The notes: generated by a model not told the origin, from the letters alone. Positions 43,248 through 52,472 are shown, counted from the first letter of the stretch. The stretch is DNA of 64,000 nucleotides from G963668345 sp965206025 (GCA_965206025.1 CBDBIU010000005.1:1426001-1490000), one strand, 5' to 3'. Program-made: numbers and translations.

Positions 43248-43567
43248 GGCACCGGGTTGACCAGCCACGGTGCTCGCGGGTTGAATCGGGTGAGCGCCCA
43301 GGGCCCCGCCGCCGGCCCCAGCGCAGTATAGTCCCCCCCTGAAAGAGTTGTAGACAAGCCCCTCGAAAGATGTATACTGTGGTTCAAGCCCGTGGCCGTC
43401 CGTACTATTTCGTACAAGCTCGTTCCATGCCGGACGGCACGGTAGCTGGGGCAGCGCCTGACTATGGGGAGCGGCTACGACTTCGCGTTTCGTAGCACCG
43501 GGAACCTTCAGGCTGCAAGCCCGTGACAGCACGGTCACATTTCCCAACGCACCGTCGCTGAGACAGC
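43248..43567. other. Intergenic leader of the radical SAM gene, no structure recognised
   Basis: This ~320-bp stretch should hold the promoter of the next gene. Small open frames on the minus strand have no recognisable product. Confidence 0.35.
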
Positions 43568-44596
43568 ATGGATCTGAAAACCCTCATTCGCCGCGGAACT
43601 TTGGACCTAAGCCGCCGCTGGCGGGAAGGTCGCATGGTGGTCCGAGGTCTCCTCGATACCGACCACCCCGTGTTGGCGCATGTGATACCAACGCGCCGTT
43701 GCAATCTTAGCTGCACCTACTGCAACGAATACGACACCGTATCCGACCCGGTTCCTCTAGAGGAGCTATACCGGCGGGTCGACAAGCTCGCGGAGTTGGG
43801 AATCAGCATCATCACCATGAGCGGCGGGGAGCCGCTGCTACATCCCCAGCTCGACGACGTATTCCGTCGCGTGCGAAGCCGCGGCGTCATGGCCAGCCTG
43901 ATCACGAACGGCTATTTGCTTACGGCCGAGCGTATTCAGCAACTGAACGACGCGGGGCTGGAATATCTTCAGATCAGCATCGACAATATTCAGCCGGATG
44001 AGGTGTCGATGAAGAGCTTGAAAGTCCTCGACAAGAAGTTGCAGTTGCTGGCAAAGCACGCCCACTTCCACGTCAACATCAACTCCGTGGTCGGGGGCGG
44101 CATCAAGAACCCAGAGGACGCTTCCCTAATCGCCCAGCGGGCTCGAGAGCTCGGCTTCATGAGCACGGTGGGAATCATTCACGACAACGGGGGCCAACTG
44201 CGTCCGCTGAAAGGTCAAGAACAGCGGACCTACCGCCGCATCCGATCCATGTTCAAGAGCTCCTACAGCCGGATGATCTATTTCCAGGACAACATCGCCG
44301 CTGGCAAGCCGAACAAATGGCGTTGCCGAGCGGGGGGCCGCTATCTCTACATTTGCGAAGACGGACTCGTGCACTACTGCTCCCAACAGCGAGGCTACCC
44401 CGGCATCCCGCTCGAACACTACACCGTGGATCACGTTCGCGAGGGATATCACAGCCTCAAGCCCTGCGCGCCTCACTGTACGATCTCCTGCGTCCACAAG
44501 GTCTCGGCCATCGACTTTTGGCGCGACCCCCAAAACGTGCGCCTCCCACAGTTCAAGCCCGCCGGCGCCTTAGTGCAACTGCAAACGGCCGAATAG
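43568..44596 (+). CDS. Radical SAM enzyme with C-terminal cysteine cluster
   Basis: This 342-aa protein has the radical SAM CX3CX2C motif at Cys45/Cys49/Cys52 (RRCNLSCTYCNEYD), then the GGEP SAM-binding motif in IITMSGGEPLLHPQLDDVF. A C-terminal region with several cysteines (WRCRAGGRYLYICEDGLVHY-CS; CAPHCTISCVHK) probably holds an auxiliary cluster, as in SPASM/twitch-domain enzymes. Such proteins modify peptides or cofactors, but no precursor peptide or partner gene is visible nearby, so the substrate remains unknown. Confidence 0.87.
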   Translation: MDLKTLIRRGTLDLSRRWREGRMVVRGLLDTDHPVLAHVIPTRRCNLSCTYCNEYDTVSDPVPLEELYRRVDKLAELGISIITMSGGEPLLHPQLDDVFRRVRSRGVMASLITNGYLLTAERIQQLNDAGLEYLQISIDNIQPDEVSMKSLKVLDKKLQLLAKHAHFHVNINSVVGGGIKNPEDASLIAQRARELGFMSTVGIIHDNGGQLRPLKGQEQRTYRRIRSMFKSSYSRMIYFQDNIAAGKPNKWRCRAGGRYLYICEDGLVHYCSQQRGYPGIPLEHYTVDHVREGYHSLKPCAPHCTISCVHKVSAIDFWRDPQNVRLPQFKPAGALVQLQTAE

Positions 44597-44625
44597 CGCG
44601 ACCCCAAGCCGCCCTTCGAGTTGAC

Positions 44626-44648
44626 TAGCCCGGATTTGTCACCACGTG
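44626..44648 (+). repeat. Family A repeat, left terminus only
   Basis: TAGCCCGGATTTGTCACCAC and GTG match the family terminus. The sequence then passes into a family E repeat. Confidence 0.5.
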
Positions 44649-44672
44649 ACGGTCGAGGCACTCGATAGGCTC

Positions 44673-44821
44673 GCGATAGAATAGACCCAGGAGGCTGTCT
44701 CACACGGGGAAATCGCGGATCCCCGACAATCGGCTAGCGTGGAAGCCTCGGCTGGGTCTCCTCGCCGTTTTGTTTGCCCACGAGACTGACCCGACTCGGG
44801 AAATTACCAAACAAAGCCAAT
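44673..44821 (+). repeat. Repeat family E, copy 2
   Basis: GCGATAGAATAGAC at 44673-44686 and the 22-nt string at 44800-44821 are identical to those bounding 16997-17252. The similarity continues another ~30 nt in gapped identity (TAAA...ATTTCAA...CTT). The interior (127 versus 234 nt) differs. It lies 83 nt before the next gene's start. Confidence 0.6.
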
Positions 44822-44904
44822 CTACAGATAAACCTAATTATTTCAACATCTTGGCCAGCCTCTCCGGGGCGAATAGAAGGGCTGGAAAAGGGACAGCAAG
44901 CTTT

Positions 44905-45852
44905 ATGCGGCTAGCGCAATGGGATCGCCGGCAGTTCTGCGGGATCGTCGCGCTGAGCCTGCCGACAACGCAACTGGACCCGCTGGAAGCTCAAACCTCG
45001 TTTCGGCTGCGGTATATGGTTGCCTCTTGTCTTTATGGCGGGTTCGACCTCGACGTGATCCTGCCCGAGGTCCCCAAAGCTGGAGCGGGGTACGTCGACA
45101 TCTGGGCCTCGCACGCCAAGCCGGTCACACAACGCCGAATGGTCGAAGACATGGGCCACGAGGCCTTTCTGGCAAAACTCAACAAGCATGCTCTCAAGCT
45201 CGGGTGCCTCACTCACTACGAAGCCGGGCCTTTCGGGCTTCAACAAGAGATGCCCGTGGCCCGGAAATTCGGCGGACGCGGAACACTGCTTGCCTGTGGC
45301 AGCCAGTGGCCCGGCAAGCCGATCAAGAATCCCACGGCGGTTGAAATCAAGCAAGGCGTGCGGGCTTTCGTCGACCAACTCAAACCGCACGTCGCTCTGG
45401 CGGAGGAGACCGGCACGGTCATCGTCATCGAAAACCATGGCACCTCCCTGATCGAAACGCCGGACTCGCTCCGTTGGCTGGTCGAGTTCGAAACATCGCC
45501 GAATCTCGGCGTCGCGCTGGCTCCTTATCACCTTCCACAGGATGCCGAGATGATGGCCCGGCTCATCGAAGACCTCGGCAATCGGATCAAGCTTTTCTAC
45601 GCCTGGCAGCACGGCATGGGAGCCGCGAAGAAGCTTTCCAAAGAGCAGGAGTTGCTGCAAATGCCCGGTCGCGGAAGCCTCGACTTTACGCCCATCGTCG
45701 GGGCTCTTAAGAAGATCGACTTCCAGGGCTGGACGGAGATCTTCATGCACCCCGTGCCAAGGGGAATCCCTATTCTTGAAACCGCCGAAGCGGTGACCGC
45801 CGAGATCAACCGCGCCCGGCGCTACCTCGAATCTTGCCTCGCAAGCGGATAA
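44905..45852 (+). CDS. Sugar phosphate isomerase/epimerase family protein, possibly exported
   Basis: This 315-aa protein starts MRLAQWDRRQFCGIVALSLP, a twin-arginine-like leader, so export by Tat is possible. The TIM-barrel AP-endonuclease-2 family follows, with VASCLYGGFDLDVILPEVPK, VIVIENHGTSLIETPDSLRW (metal-site glutamate) and FYAWQHGMGAAKKL, and a late WTEIFMHPVPRGIP. These enzymes interconvert sugars or cyclitols with a divalent metal. The ATG at 44905 is chosen because the leader starts there and upstream sequence belongs to a repeat. Confidence 0.78.
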   Translation: MRLAQWDRRQFCGIVALSLPTTQLDPLEAQTSFRLRYMVASCLYGGFDLDVILPEVPKAGAGYVDIWASHAKPVTQRRMVEDMGHEAFLAKLNKHALKLGCLTHYEAGPFGLQQEMPVARKFGGRGTLLACGSQWPGKPIKNPTAVEIKQGVRAFVDQLKPHVALAEETGTVIVIENHGTSLIETPDSLRWLVEFETSPNLGVALAPYHLPQDAEMMARLIEDLGNRIKLFYAWQHGMGAAKKLSKEQELLQMPGRGSLDFTPIVGALKKIDFQGWTEIFMHPVPRGIPILETAEAVTAEINRARRYLESCLASG

Positions 45853-45875
45853 CCGGCGTTACTAACCGGGCGGCA

Positions 45876-46078
45876 AGCCCGCTTTTCTCACCAGGCGGCG
45901 AGGCGAAGTCCGTGGGAGGCTGGTCAGTACAAGGCGCCCGCCGCTCAGCGCCCTCGGGCACGGCATGCCGTGCCCCTACATTCTTGAACCCTATGTTGAT
46001 CTCGGTGAACAAGCGCAGCAACGTTATGGCGGGCCGATCGTGTGCTTCGGCCGTCAGCTGGTGAGAAATGCGGGATAA
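45876..46078 (+). repeat. Fold-back repeat family A, near-complete copy
   Basis: It runs from AAGCCCGCTTTTCTCACCAG to GCTGGTGAGAAATGCGGGATA. Between the arms it carries an extra GGCACGGCATGCCGTGCC palindrome not present in other copies. The core is modified (GTGAACAAGCGCAGCAACGT). Confidence 0.8.
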
Positions 46079-46139
46079 CCGCGCGGCCAGCGCCGACAAC
46101 GGTTCGTTGCATAGAGGATTTGGGAAAGGCGCTGAAGGT

Positions 46140-46214
46140 TGGTAGCGCTACCGGGATTCGAACCCGGATTTGAGCCTTGAGAGGGCCCTGTCCTAACCCT
46201 TAGACGATAGCGCC
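46140..46214 (-). tRNA. tRNA-Glu (anticodon CUC)
   Basis: The minus strand reads GGCGCTATCGTCTAAGGGTT and folds into a cloverleaf. The acceptor stem is GGCGCTA/TAGCGCT (first pair G-U), the anticodon arm is GGGCC-CTCTCAA-GGCTC, and the T arm is CCGGG-TTCGAAT-CCCGG. The loop gives anticodon CTC for glutamate GAG codons. The 3' CCA is encoded (ACCA at 46140-46143 in reverse complement). Confidence 0.95.
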
Positions 46215-46333
46215 GACGGTTCTCTTGATTCTAGGCAAGCGCCGTGAAGGGGTCAAGCAACTCGACAAACCGAACAAACCGAGGAGCCGCTGGGTTGGCC
46301 CTCACCGATCCGCCCTAAGCTACACTAACCTCC

Positions 46334-47206
46334 ATGGCCGATTTGACCGTTGCGGTCATCACGGACGAGTTCTCGCAAGACTTCGAGTTGGTCTGCCAAA
46401 CGGCCGCGGAACTAGGTGTCCCGGCGATCGAAGTCCGCACGATCTGGAACAAGAACGTTGTCGACCTGTCGGACGAGGAGATCCGCGAGGTAGGCCTTAT
46501 CGCCCGCGCGGCCAAGCTCGATATCATTTGCGTCGCCTCTCCTCTCTACAAATGCACTCTCCCGGACGGAGGAGACCTCGACGACAACGTTCAGCAAGAC
46601 GCCTTTCATTCCGTCCACGCGTTTGAAGACCAAGACTGGGTCCTTCGCCGGTCACTGGAGGTCGCCGGGATCTTGGAGGCGCGTCTGGTGCGCGCCTTCA
46701 GCTTTTGGCGGACCAGGGAGCCCCAAAAGGTAACCGATCGAGTCGTCGAAGCGCTGCAACGAGCCGTGGATATGGCGGCCTCCCAGGGGCGCGCCATCGC
46801 GCTCGAGAACGAACACGCTTGCAACGTCGCTACCGCCGCGGAGTCGGTTCCTGTCTTGAAGGCGATCGACCATCCCAACTTCGGCCTGGTCTGGGATCCC
46901 GCCAACGCCTACGTCGCCGACGAGCTTCCCTACCCCGACGGTTATCGGCTGCTGCCCGCCAGGCGCATCGTTCACGTTCACGCCAAGGATTGCTCCATGG
47001 AAATAAGCACGGGCCGGGCAACGTGGAAAGAACTGGCCAAGGGTGAAATCGACTGGCCGGGGACACTGGCCGCGCTTGCCGCAGACGGCTACCGCGGAGC
47101 GGTTAGTCTGGAGACGCACTGGGGCGGCCCCGACGGGGATCAATTCGAGGGCAGCAGGATCTGCACTCGCGCCTTGAACCGGTTAGTGGCCGCGGCGCTT
47201 GCCTGA
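46334..47206 (+). CDS. Sugar phosphate isomerase/epimerase (TIM-barrel)
   Basis: This 290-aa protein, without a signal peptide, starts ADLTVAVITDEFSQDFELVC. TIM-barrel metal-ligand positions appear in GRAIALENEHACNVATAAES, FGLVWDPANAYVADELPYPD, IVHVHAKDC and AVSLETHWGGPDGDQFEG. These fit xylose-isomerase-like AP endonuclease 2 family enzymes that epimerise or isomerise keto sugars in the cytoplasm. It is distinct from the related gene at 44905 (low similarity). Substrate unknown. Confidence 0.85.
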   Translation: MADLTVAVITDEFSQDFELVCQTAAELGVPAIEVRTIWNKNVVDLSDEEIREVGLIARAAKLDIICVASPLYKCTLPDGGDLDDNVQQDAFHSVHAFEDQDWVLRRSLEVAGILEARLVRAFSFWRTREPQKVTDRVVEALQRAVDMAASQGRAIALENEHACNVATAAESVPVLKAIDHPNFGLVWDPANAYVADELPYPDGYRLLPARRIVHVHAKDCSMEISTGRATWKELAKGEIDWPGTLAALAADGYRGAVSLETHWGGPDGDQFEGSRICTRALNRLVAAALA

Positions 47207-47493
47207 CACCACGCTGCGCGAATTCGCCAAACTCGCTGGGCCGTTGCCCGAAGATCACAGCGAGGGCGTCGTCCCTGGGACAGACAGGAATGTTTGCCAA
47301 AGGGTACCGCTCCGCACCCAGCAGCCAACAACGACTGTTCGAAGACACGCTGAACGGAACCTACCAGGCCGGCTTGCCCCGAGGTTGACACCACTCCGCA
47401 ACCCCGCTAACCTCAGCACTTCGTCTCGCCGCGTGGTCAAGCGCGCGGCCCGGATCGGGGCGACCCCGCAACGGCGGCTTTCCGAACACTCCC
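47207..47493. other. Intergenic leader before the lactate permease
   Basis: No gene. A short CACTTCGTCTCGCCGCGTGG near 47416 resembles an inverted family A terminus, but the GCGGGCTA end is missing. Confidence 0.3.
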
Positions 47494-49119
47494 ATGTACG
47501 CACCGTCTGGCCTCTACGCCCTGATCGCCGTACTTCCCATCCTGGCGGTGATGTTCTTCCTCGTCGTGCTGCGCTGGCCGGCGACGCGTGCTATGCCGGT
47601 CGCCTACGCGATGACGCTCATTTTCGCCCTCGGCTTCTGGAAAGTCCCCTTTGTCCACGCGATGGCGGCTTCGCTAAGGGGAGTGATGATCGCGGTTACG
47701 ATCTTGGGGATCATTTTCGGAGCGATCGTTCTGCTGTTTACGCTGAGAGAGAGTGGGGCGGTAGCGACCATCCGCCGCGGGTTCATGGATATTTCTCCCG
47801 ACCGCCGCGTGCAGGTGATTATCGTCGCCTGGCTCTTCGGAGCGTTCATCGAGGGCGCGGCCGGTTTCGGCACGCCGGCTGCCGTCGCCGCTCCGCTGCT
47901 GCTCGCGCTCGGCTTCCCGGCTCTGGCCGCCGTCATGACGACCTTGGTCATCCAGAGCACCCCGGTCAGCTTCGGCGCCGTGGGAACCCCGATCCTTGTG
48001 GGCATGGCCCAGTCGCTGAACGTACCCCAGGTCGAACAAGCGGTGTCGGCGGCCGGCATGTCCTACGACGAGTTCATCTATCGCATCGGGGTTTTCACGG
48101 CCGTTCCCCATGCTCTTGTGGGCACCCTCATCCCGCTGATCATTGTTTGCATGATGACGCGATTCTTCGGCGCTCGAAGGTCATTCCGGGAAGGCTTGGC
48201 GGTCTGGAAATTCGCGCTGTTCGCCGGCCTGAGCTTTACCGTCCCATACACGCTTGTCGCCGTGTTGCTGGGGCCCGAGTTCCCCTCGCTGATCGGCGGC
48301 TTGATTGGCTTGGCGATCGTCATCACGGCTGTGAAACGGCGTCTGTTGCTGCCACCGGGTGAGCCTTGGGAGTTCCCTCCCCGCGAAGAATGGCTGAGCG
48401 AGTGGAAAGGCAGCATTCCCGCCGACGTGGGTTCCCAACGGCCTCATATGACGCTCGCTCGCGCCTGGTCGCCCTATATCCTCGTAGCCGCCCTGCTGGT
48501 GCTGACGCGGCTGCCGTTTCTGCCGATCAAGGGCTGGCTGCTGTCGATGCGCTTCACTTGGCTGGAGATTCTTGGGACAACGCTATCCCAATCGGTGCAG
48601 CCGCTCTACATTCCGGGAACGCTGTTCCTTGTGGTGGCTCTCATCACGGTGCCGCTTCATCGCATGAAAACGCACGAAGTCAAGAAGGCGTGGCTCGACG
48701 CCTGCCGGATGCTTGCGGGCCCGGCTCTGGCCCTTCTTTTCGCGGTGGGACTGGTGCGTGTCTTCATCGATTCGGCGACCAACGCTTCAGGACTCGACAG
48801 CATGCCCTTGGTGTTGGCCGAATTCGTAGCCCAAATCGCAGGCTCGACTTGGCCCTTCTTTGCTCCCATCATCGGAGCCATGGGGGCGTTCGTCGCCGGG
48901 AGCAATACGGTCAGCGACCTGATGTTCAGCCTGTTTCAATATGGAATCGCCGATCGCATAGCCGTGCCGCACTTGGTCATCCTAGGGCTACAGGCGCTCG
49001 GGGGCGCCGCCGGGAATATGATCACCGTCCACAACGTCGTAGCGGCGAGCGCGACGGTGGGCTTAGTGGGCCGGGAGGGCCTACTAATCCGCCGAACCAT
49101 CGTACCGATGACGTATTAG
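47494..49119 (+). CDS. lldP: L-lactate permease family transporter, probable C-terminal frameshift
   Basis: This 541-aa membrane protein has about 13 helices. The LctP family signature regions are AFIEGAAGFGTPAAVAAPLL and SFGAVGTPILVGMAQ in the first half, and GAFVAGSNTVSDLMFSLFQY with NMITVHNVVAASATVGLVGR near the end. It imports lactate (or glycolate) with protons. The frame stops at 49119 after RRTIVPMTY. In the next frame DVLVVSAGLLGLLSCYVLVP continues to 49181, which is the expected last helix. Adding one base near 49117 would join them as MTYY-VVSAGLLGLL. The deletion may inactivate the transporter or be a sequencing error. Confidence 0.88.
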   Translation: MYAPSGLYALIAVLPILAVMFFLVVLRWPATRAMPVAYAMTLIFALGFWKVPFVHAMAASLRGVMIAVTILGIIFGAIVLLFTLRESGAVATIRRGFMDISPDRRVQVIIVAWLFGAFIEGAAGFGTPAAVAAPLLLALGFPALAAVMTTLVIQSTPVSFGAVGTPILVGMAQSLNVPQVEQAVSAAGMSYDEFIYRIGVFTAVPHALVGTLIPLIIVCMMTRFFGARRSFREGLAVWKFALFAGLSFTVPYTLVAVLLGPEFPSLIGGLIGLAIVITAVKRRLLLPPGEPWEFPPREEWLSEWKGSIPADVGSQRPHMTLARAWSPYILVAALLVLTRLPFLPIKGWLLSMRFTWLEILGTTLSQSVQPLYIPGTLFLVVALITVPLHRMKTHEVKKAWLDACRMLAGPALALLFAVGLVRVFIDSATNASGLDSMPLVLAEFVAQIAGSTWPFFAPIIGAMGAFVAGSNTVSDLMFSLFQYGIADRIAVPHLVILGLQALGGAAGNMITVHNVVAASATVGLVGREGLLIRRTIVPMTY

Positions 49120-49201
49120 TGGTGTCCGCCGGGTTGTTGGGATTGCTGTCCTGCTACGTCCTCGTGCCGGATGTTTTTTGAGCGCGATCCACCCTCTGTC
49201 G

Positions 49202-49229
49202 GTGGCGCACGCATTCCTGCGTGCGCCAC
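49202..49229 (+). terminator. Perfect 11-bp hairpin after lldP
   Basis: GTGGCGCACGC-ATTCCT-GCGTGCGCCAC lies 20 nt past the frameshifted end of the permease. There is no T-run, so termination is only possible. The same GTGGCGCACGC arm occurs in the hairpins at 625-775 and 4262. Confidence 0.4.
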
Positions 49230-49298
49230 GTAGCTGTCGGAGCCCGACATTCCCGAATCGACAGCCACCTCGTCTCCAGGACAGTCGCTAGTTAAGTC

Positions 49299-49571
49299 TA
49301 GCCTGCTTTTCTCACCACGCGGCGAGACGAAGTGCGTGAGAGGCCCGTCAGTACAAGGCGCGCGACGCTCGGCGCCGCATTTCTTGAATAATGCGGGCGT
49401 ACTTTTGCGGGTGCAGCCTAGCCATTCGTATTCTGGCTCTAGCGAAAGAAGTAGCGACCCGCGTTCGCCGCCCGACCGGGAAAGATACGTTGAGCACGGC
49501 GAGCAAGCGCAACGCAGTAATGGCGGGCCTATTGCGTGCTTCGACCGTCAGGTGGCGAGAAATGCGGGCTA
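49299..49571 (+). repeat. Fold-back repeat family A, copy with an insert
   Basis: It runs from TAGCCTGCTTTTCTCACCAC to CAGGTGGCGAGAAATGCGGG-CTA. Compared with the copies at 41271 and 42826 it carries ~90 extra bases (49405-49490) between GCGTACTT and TACGTTGAGCACGG. The arms remain intact. Confidence 0.85.
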
Positions 49572-49875
49572 AGACTTCGTCCGAAACATCGAGCGTGGGA
49601 TCCCGCATCCGATTTTTCACAATCCCGAGAGGGAGTGCCCATGGGCCTCGCGGTCCACCCAAGAAGATGACCACCGGGTGAGCCTTCGACCGCGGTCAGG
49701 CACCCCTGTCAAGGGCGGAGTAAATTTGGACCACTTCGGCGGAGCAAAAGTAGACCAGTTGGTGAAGGGGTAGCGGTTTTCGTGGGACGGCTGGAACGGA
49801 GCCTGCGGTCGCCCTTTAGGGCGGCCCAGGCGTAGTGGAGGCCGTCCCACGAAAACCGGGCGAGTGGCCGGTGGG

Positions 49876-50637
49876 TCAGCCCAAAGAGTGAGCCCGCTTC
49901 TTCTTGCTCTGGATCAGACGGAAGCTTTCGCCGTTCATCTCTAGAATATGAACGTGGTGCGTGAGGCGATCGAGCAGGGCGCCGGTCAGCCGCTCGGAGC
50001 CGAAGACCTCCGTCCATTCGTTAAACGGCAGATTCGAGGTGACCAGCGTCGAGCCCTGTTCGTAGCGCTGGGAAAACACTTCGAACAATAACTCCGCTCC
50101 GGTCTTCGATAGCGGCACGTAGCCCAGTTCATCGACGATCAGCAGATCCTGCTTGGCCAACTGCTTTTGACATCGCCGCAAGCGCCGTTCATCTCGGGCT
50201 TCGAGCAGCTCATTGACCAGTGCCGCCGCTGTTGTGAAGCGTGTTCGATAGCCGCGCTGACAAGCCGCCAGTCCCAACGCCAAGCCGATGTGCGTTTTGC
50301 CCGTGCCGGAATTACCCAGTGCCAGCACGTTTTCGCGGCGGTCGATAAACTCACAGCGCGCCAGTTCCAGCACCAGCTTCTTGTTCAACGCTGGCAAGGA
50401 CGGGAAGTCGAAAGTGTCCAGACTCTTGGTCACGGGAAACTTCGCGGCCTTGATGCGGCGCTCGGTGGCCCGCTGTTCACGGTCGAGCAGTTCCAGCTCG
50501 CAGAGTTGTTGCAGGAAGCTCCTCGAATCCAAGCTCTCGGCGGCGCATTGCCGCGCCAGTTTGTCGTACTCGCGCAGGAAGGTTGGCAGCCGCAACGCTT
50601 TCAAATGCGCTTCGAGCAGAAGTTTCGACCTCGCCAT
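49876..50637 (-). CDS. istB: IS21 transposition helper ATPase IstB
   Basis: This 253-aa AAA+ ATPase has Walker A ALGNSGTGKTHIGLAL, Walker B LLIVDELGYVPL and the C-terminal family motif SNLPFNEWTEVFGSERLTGA. It assists IstA in assembling and activating the transposition complex. Its ATG overlaps the istA stop (TAATG), indicating coupled translation. Confidence 0.95.
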   Translation of the reverse strand: MARSKLLLEAHLKALRLPTFLREYDKLARQCAAESLDSRSFLQQLCELELLDREQRATERRIKAAKFPVTKSLDTFDFPSLPALNKKLVLELARCEFIDRRENVLALGNSGTGKTHIGLALGLAACQRGYRTRFTTAAALVNELLEARDERRLRRCQKQLAKQDLLIVDELGYVPLSKTGAELLFEVFSQRYEQGSTLVTSNLPFNEWTEVFGSERLTGALLDRLTHHVHILEMNGESFRLIQSKKKRAHSLG

Positions 50638-52136
50638 TACCCCCCTCCTTGTGCCAGCAGTGCCAAATAGTCCGCAGCGGAGGTTTGCTCCACCTGGGCT
50701 GCCGGCAGGTGCGGATACTTCGTCAAGTCCAAGCGCGGCGGCCGTTGCTCGATGCGGCACAGCACTAAGTGCCTGACTGCATCCAAGCCAATCGCTCCCA
50801 ACTCGCAGGCTTGGCGCACCGCCGCGGCAACGTGCTCGAATCGGAAGTCCTCCAGTAATCGCAATACCTGCACGTACTCGCGCTTGCCTGGCATTCCCAA
50901 CCGTGCCTCGAGCAAACGTCTCAAGCACGTGAACTGTTCGGGCAGCTCCCAGCCCGCCAACGGGGCCGCTTGATCGAGCGCGTTGGTCTTGCGTTCCAGC
51001 AGTGCTAGGTAATGCAGCGGATCGAAGATCAACTCTTCGCGTTCGTAACTGCGCCGGTGGCGCGCGATCTCTTCGCTGCCACAACAGATCACGATTTCAT
51101 CGACGTAGCCTTTCAGCAACACCTGGCGATGTCCGTAGCGTGTGGGCACCGAGTAGTCGTTGGCGCGATAGCGCACCAATGACAGCGACGTCACCCGCGT
51201 GGTGCGTTTGTCGCAGGCGTCATAGGGCGTGGGCGGCAAGGGCAACAACGCTTGGCGGTCACGCTTGAAACGTTCCTCAATCGTTTCGGTGTGCCGCCGC
51301 AAGCGCCGCTTACGATTGTTGAGGCACTGCGCTTCGAGCTGCTCGTTGAACGCTTCCCAGCTTGGAAACCTTGGCGCCGGCACCATGAAGTTCCGCCGGG
51401 CATAACCGACCAGTCCTTCCACCTTTCCCTTGTCGTTGCCTTTGCCCGGACGCCCGAAACGATCGGAGAATAAATAGTGCGACTGCAGTTCACTGAACAC
51501 CCTGGTCCGCTTGCGCCTGCCGTCGCCCAGAATCCTCGCCACCGCCAAGGTCGTGTTGTCGTAGAGGATGCTGCGTGGCACGCCGCCGAAGTACCGAAAC
51601 GCTGCGTTGTGCCCCTCGCAAAACGCTTCCGTCGTCTCGGCCGGGAAAGCTTTTACGAAAGCGTCATCGCTATGCGGCAGATCGACCACCAAGTAGTGCG
51701 CCTTGCGCTGTACGCCGTCAATGACCACCAGAGCTTCACCGAAGTCGGCCTGGGCATCGCCCGGCGGATGCACCAGCGGCACGAACATCTCTTGCCCGCC
51801 GAGCTTCTTGTCGCGAACATAGTCCTTGACGATCGTGTAACCGCCGGTGAAATCGTACTCGTCGCGCAAGCGGTCGAAGATGCGTTTTGCGGTGTGGCGT
51901 TGTTTCTTCGGACGTTCCTGATCGTCGATGAGGATCTGATCGACGATTCCGGTGAAGGGATCCAGCTTCGGCCTCTGCGCTGGTTGGCGCCGCCGATAGC
52001 CCGGCGGAGTGGCGTAGCGCAACATCTTGCGCACCGTCCCTCGCGCCAGGCCAAACCGTTTGGCGGCCTCGCGCTCACTGAGCCCTTCGACAAAGACACT
52101 GCGCCGTACTTGAGCGTATAGCTCCACGCGATACAT
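50637..52136 (-). CDS. istA: IS21 transposase IstA
   Basis: This 499-aa protein starts at ATG 52136 (MYRVELYAQVRRSVFVEGLS); the frame extends 15 codons further upstream but toward the IS end. It has a helix-turn-helix (SEREAAKRFGLARGTVRKML) and an rve/DDE core with QADFGEA (Asp), YDNTTLAVARIL (Asp) and NDKGKVEGLVGYARRNF (Glu). A C-terminal beta domain follows (VRYRANDYSVPTRYG). All catalytic residues look present. Confidence 0.95.
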   Translation of the reverse strand: MYRVELYAQVRRSVFVEGLSEREAAKRFGLARGTVRKMLRYATPPGYRRRQPAQRPKLDPFTGIVDQILIDDQERPKKQRHTAKRIFDRLRDEYDFTGGYTIVKDYVRDKKLGGQEMFVPLVHPPGDAQADFGEALVVIDGVQRKAHYLVVDLPHSDDAFVKAFPAETTEAFCEGHNAAFRYFGGVPRSILYDNTTLAVARILGDGRRKRTRVFSELQSHYLFSDRFGRPGKGNDKGKVEGLVGYARRNFMVPAPRFPSWEAFNEQLEAQCLNNRKRRLRRHTETIEERFKRDRQALLPLPPTPYDACDKRTTRVTSLSLVRYRANDYSVPTRYGHRQVLLKGYVDEIVICCGSEEIARHRRSYEREELIFDPLHYLALLERKTNALDQAAPLAGWELPEQFTCLRRLLEARLGMPGKREYVQVLRLLEDFRFEHVAAAVRQACELGAIGLDAVRHLVLCRIEQRPPRLDLTKYPHLPAAQVEQTSAADYLALLAQGGG

Positions 52137-52472
52137 CCCTCTCGTGTCCCACAAACACCACAGGAATGTTCGCTGGACCACTCGGACGGTCTACTTTTAC
52201 TCCGCCCAAAAGCAGCTTCGATTCGCCGCTCTATGGTCTAGTTTCGCTCCGCCGTTCTCACACCCCGGCCGTTGCGAGGATTTGGCCCTGTCACTAGCGT
52301 TCAGGCTCTGTTTCTTGCTGTCGCACAGCCTGGCAACAAGCGAATCAGAGCCGCGGGCGTTAGCCTGCGGGCCCCCGGCCCCGATCGGCGCAACTCTCTC
52401 CGCGACCCGCCTCAACACTGCAACACGCCCCGGACCGCCGCCGAACACGGTCGGCCTTTCTGCTGTTGTGGC

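Larger units (their letters stand above)
49707..52262 (-). mobile_element. Complete IS21-family insertion sequence (2,556 bp)
   Basis: Both ends start TGT on their own strand and share a terminal inverted repeat: TGTCAAGGGCGGAGTAAATT at the left and TGTGAGAACGGCGGAGCGAA at the right, each followed by ..TxGACCA. Further inward both ends repeat the GCGGAG..AAAxTAGACC block (two copies left, about three right), the multiple binding sites typical of IS21. CCCC flanks both ends, a possible 4-bp target duplication. istA and istB are both intact, so the element may be active. Confidence 0.85.

Noticed and set aside
43568..44596. RiPP-type maturation locus around the radical SAM enzyme
   Set aside because: No short precursor-like gene, RRE domain, protease or exporter is adjacent; upstream DNA is repeats only.
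47405..47440. Additional family A copy before lldP
   Set aside because: Only a ~20-nt inverted arm similarity without the GCGGGCTA terminus; too weak to call.
48366..49181. Separate plus-strand gene overlapping lldP
   Set aside because: Only its last ~20 codons look real, and these are the frameshifted end of lldP; the rest is an out-of-frame shadow.
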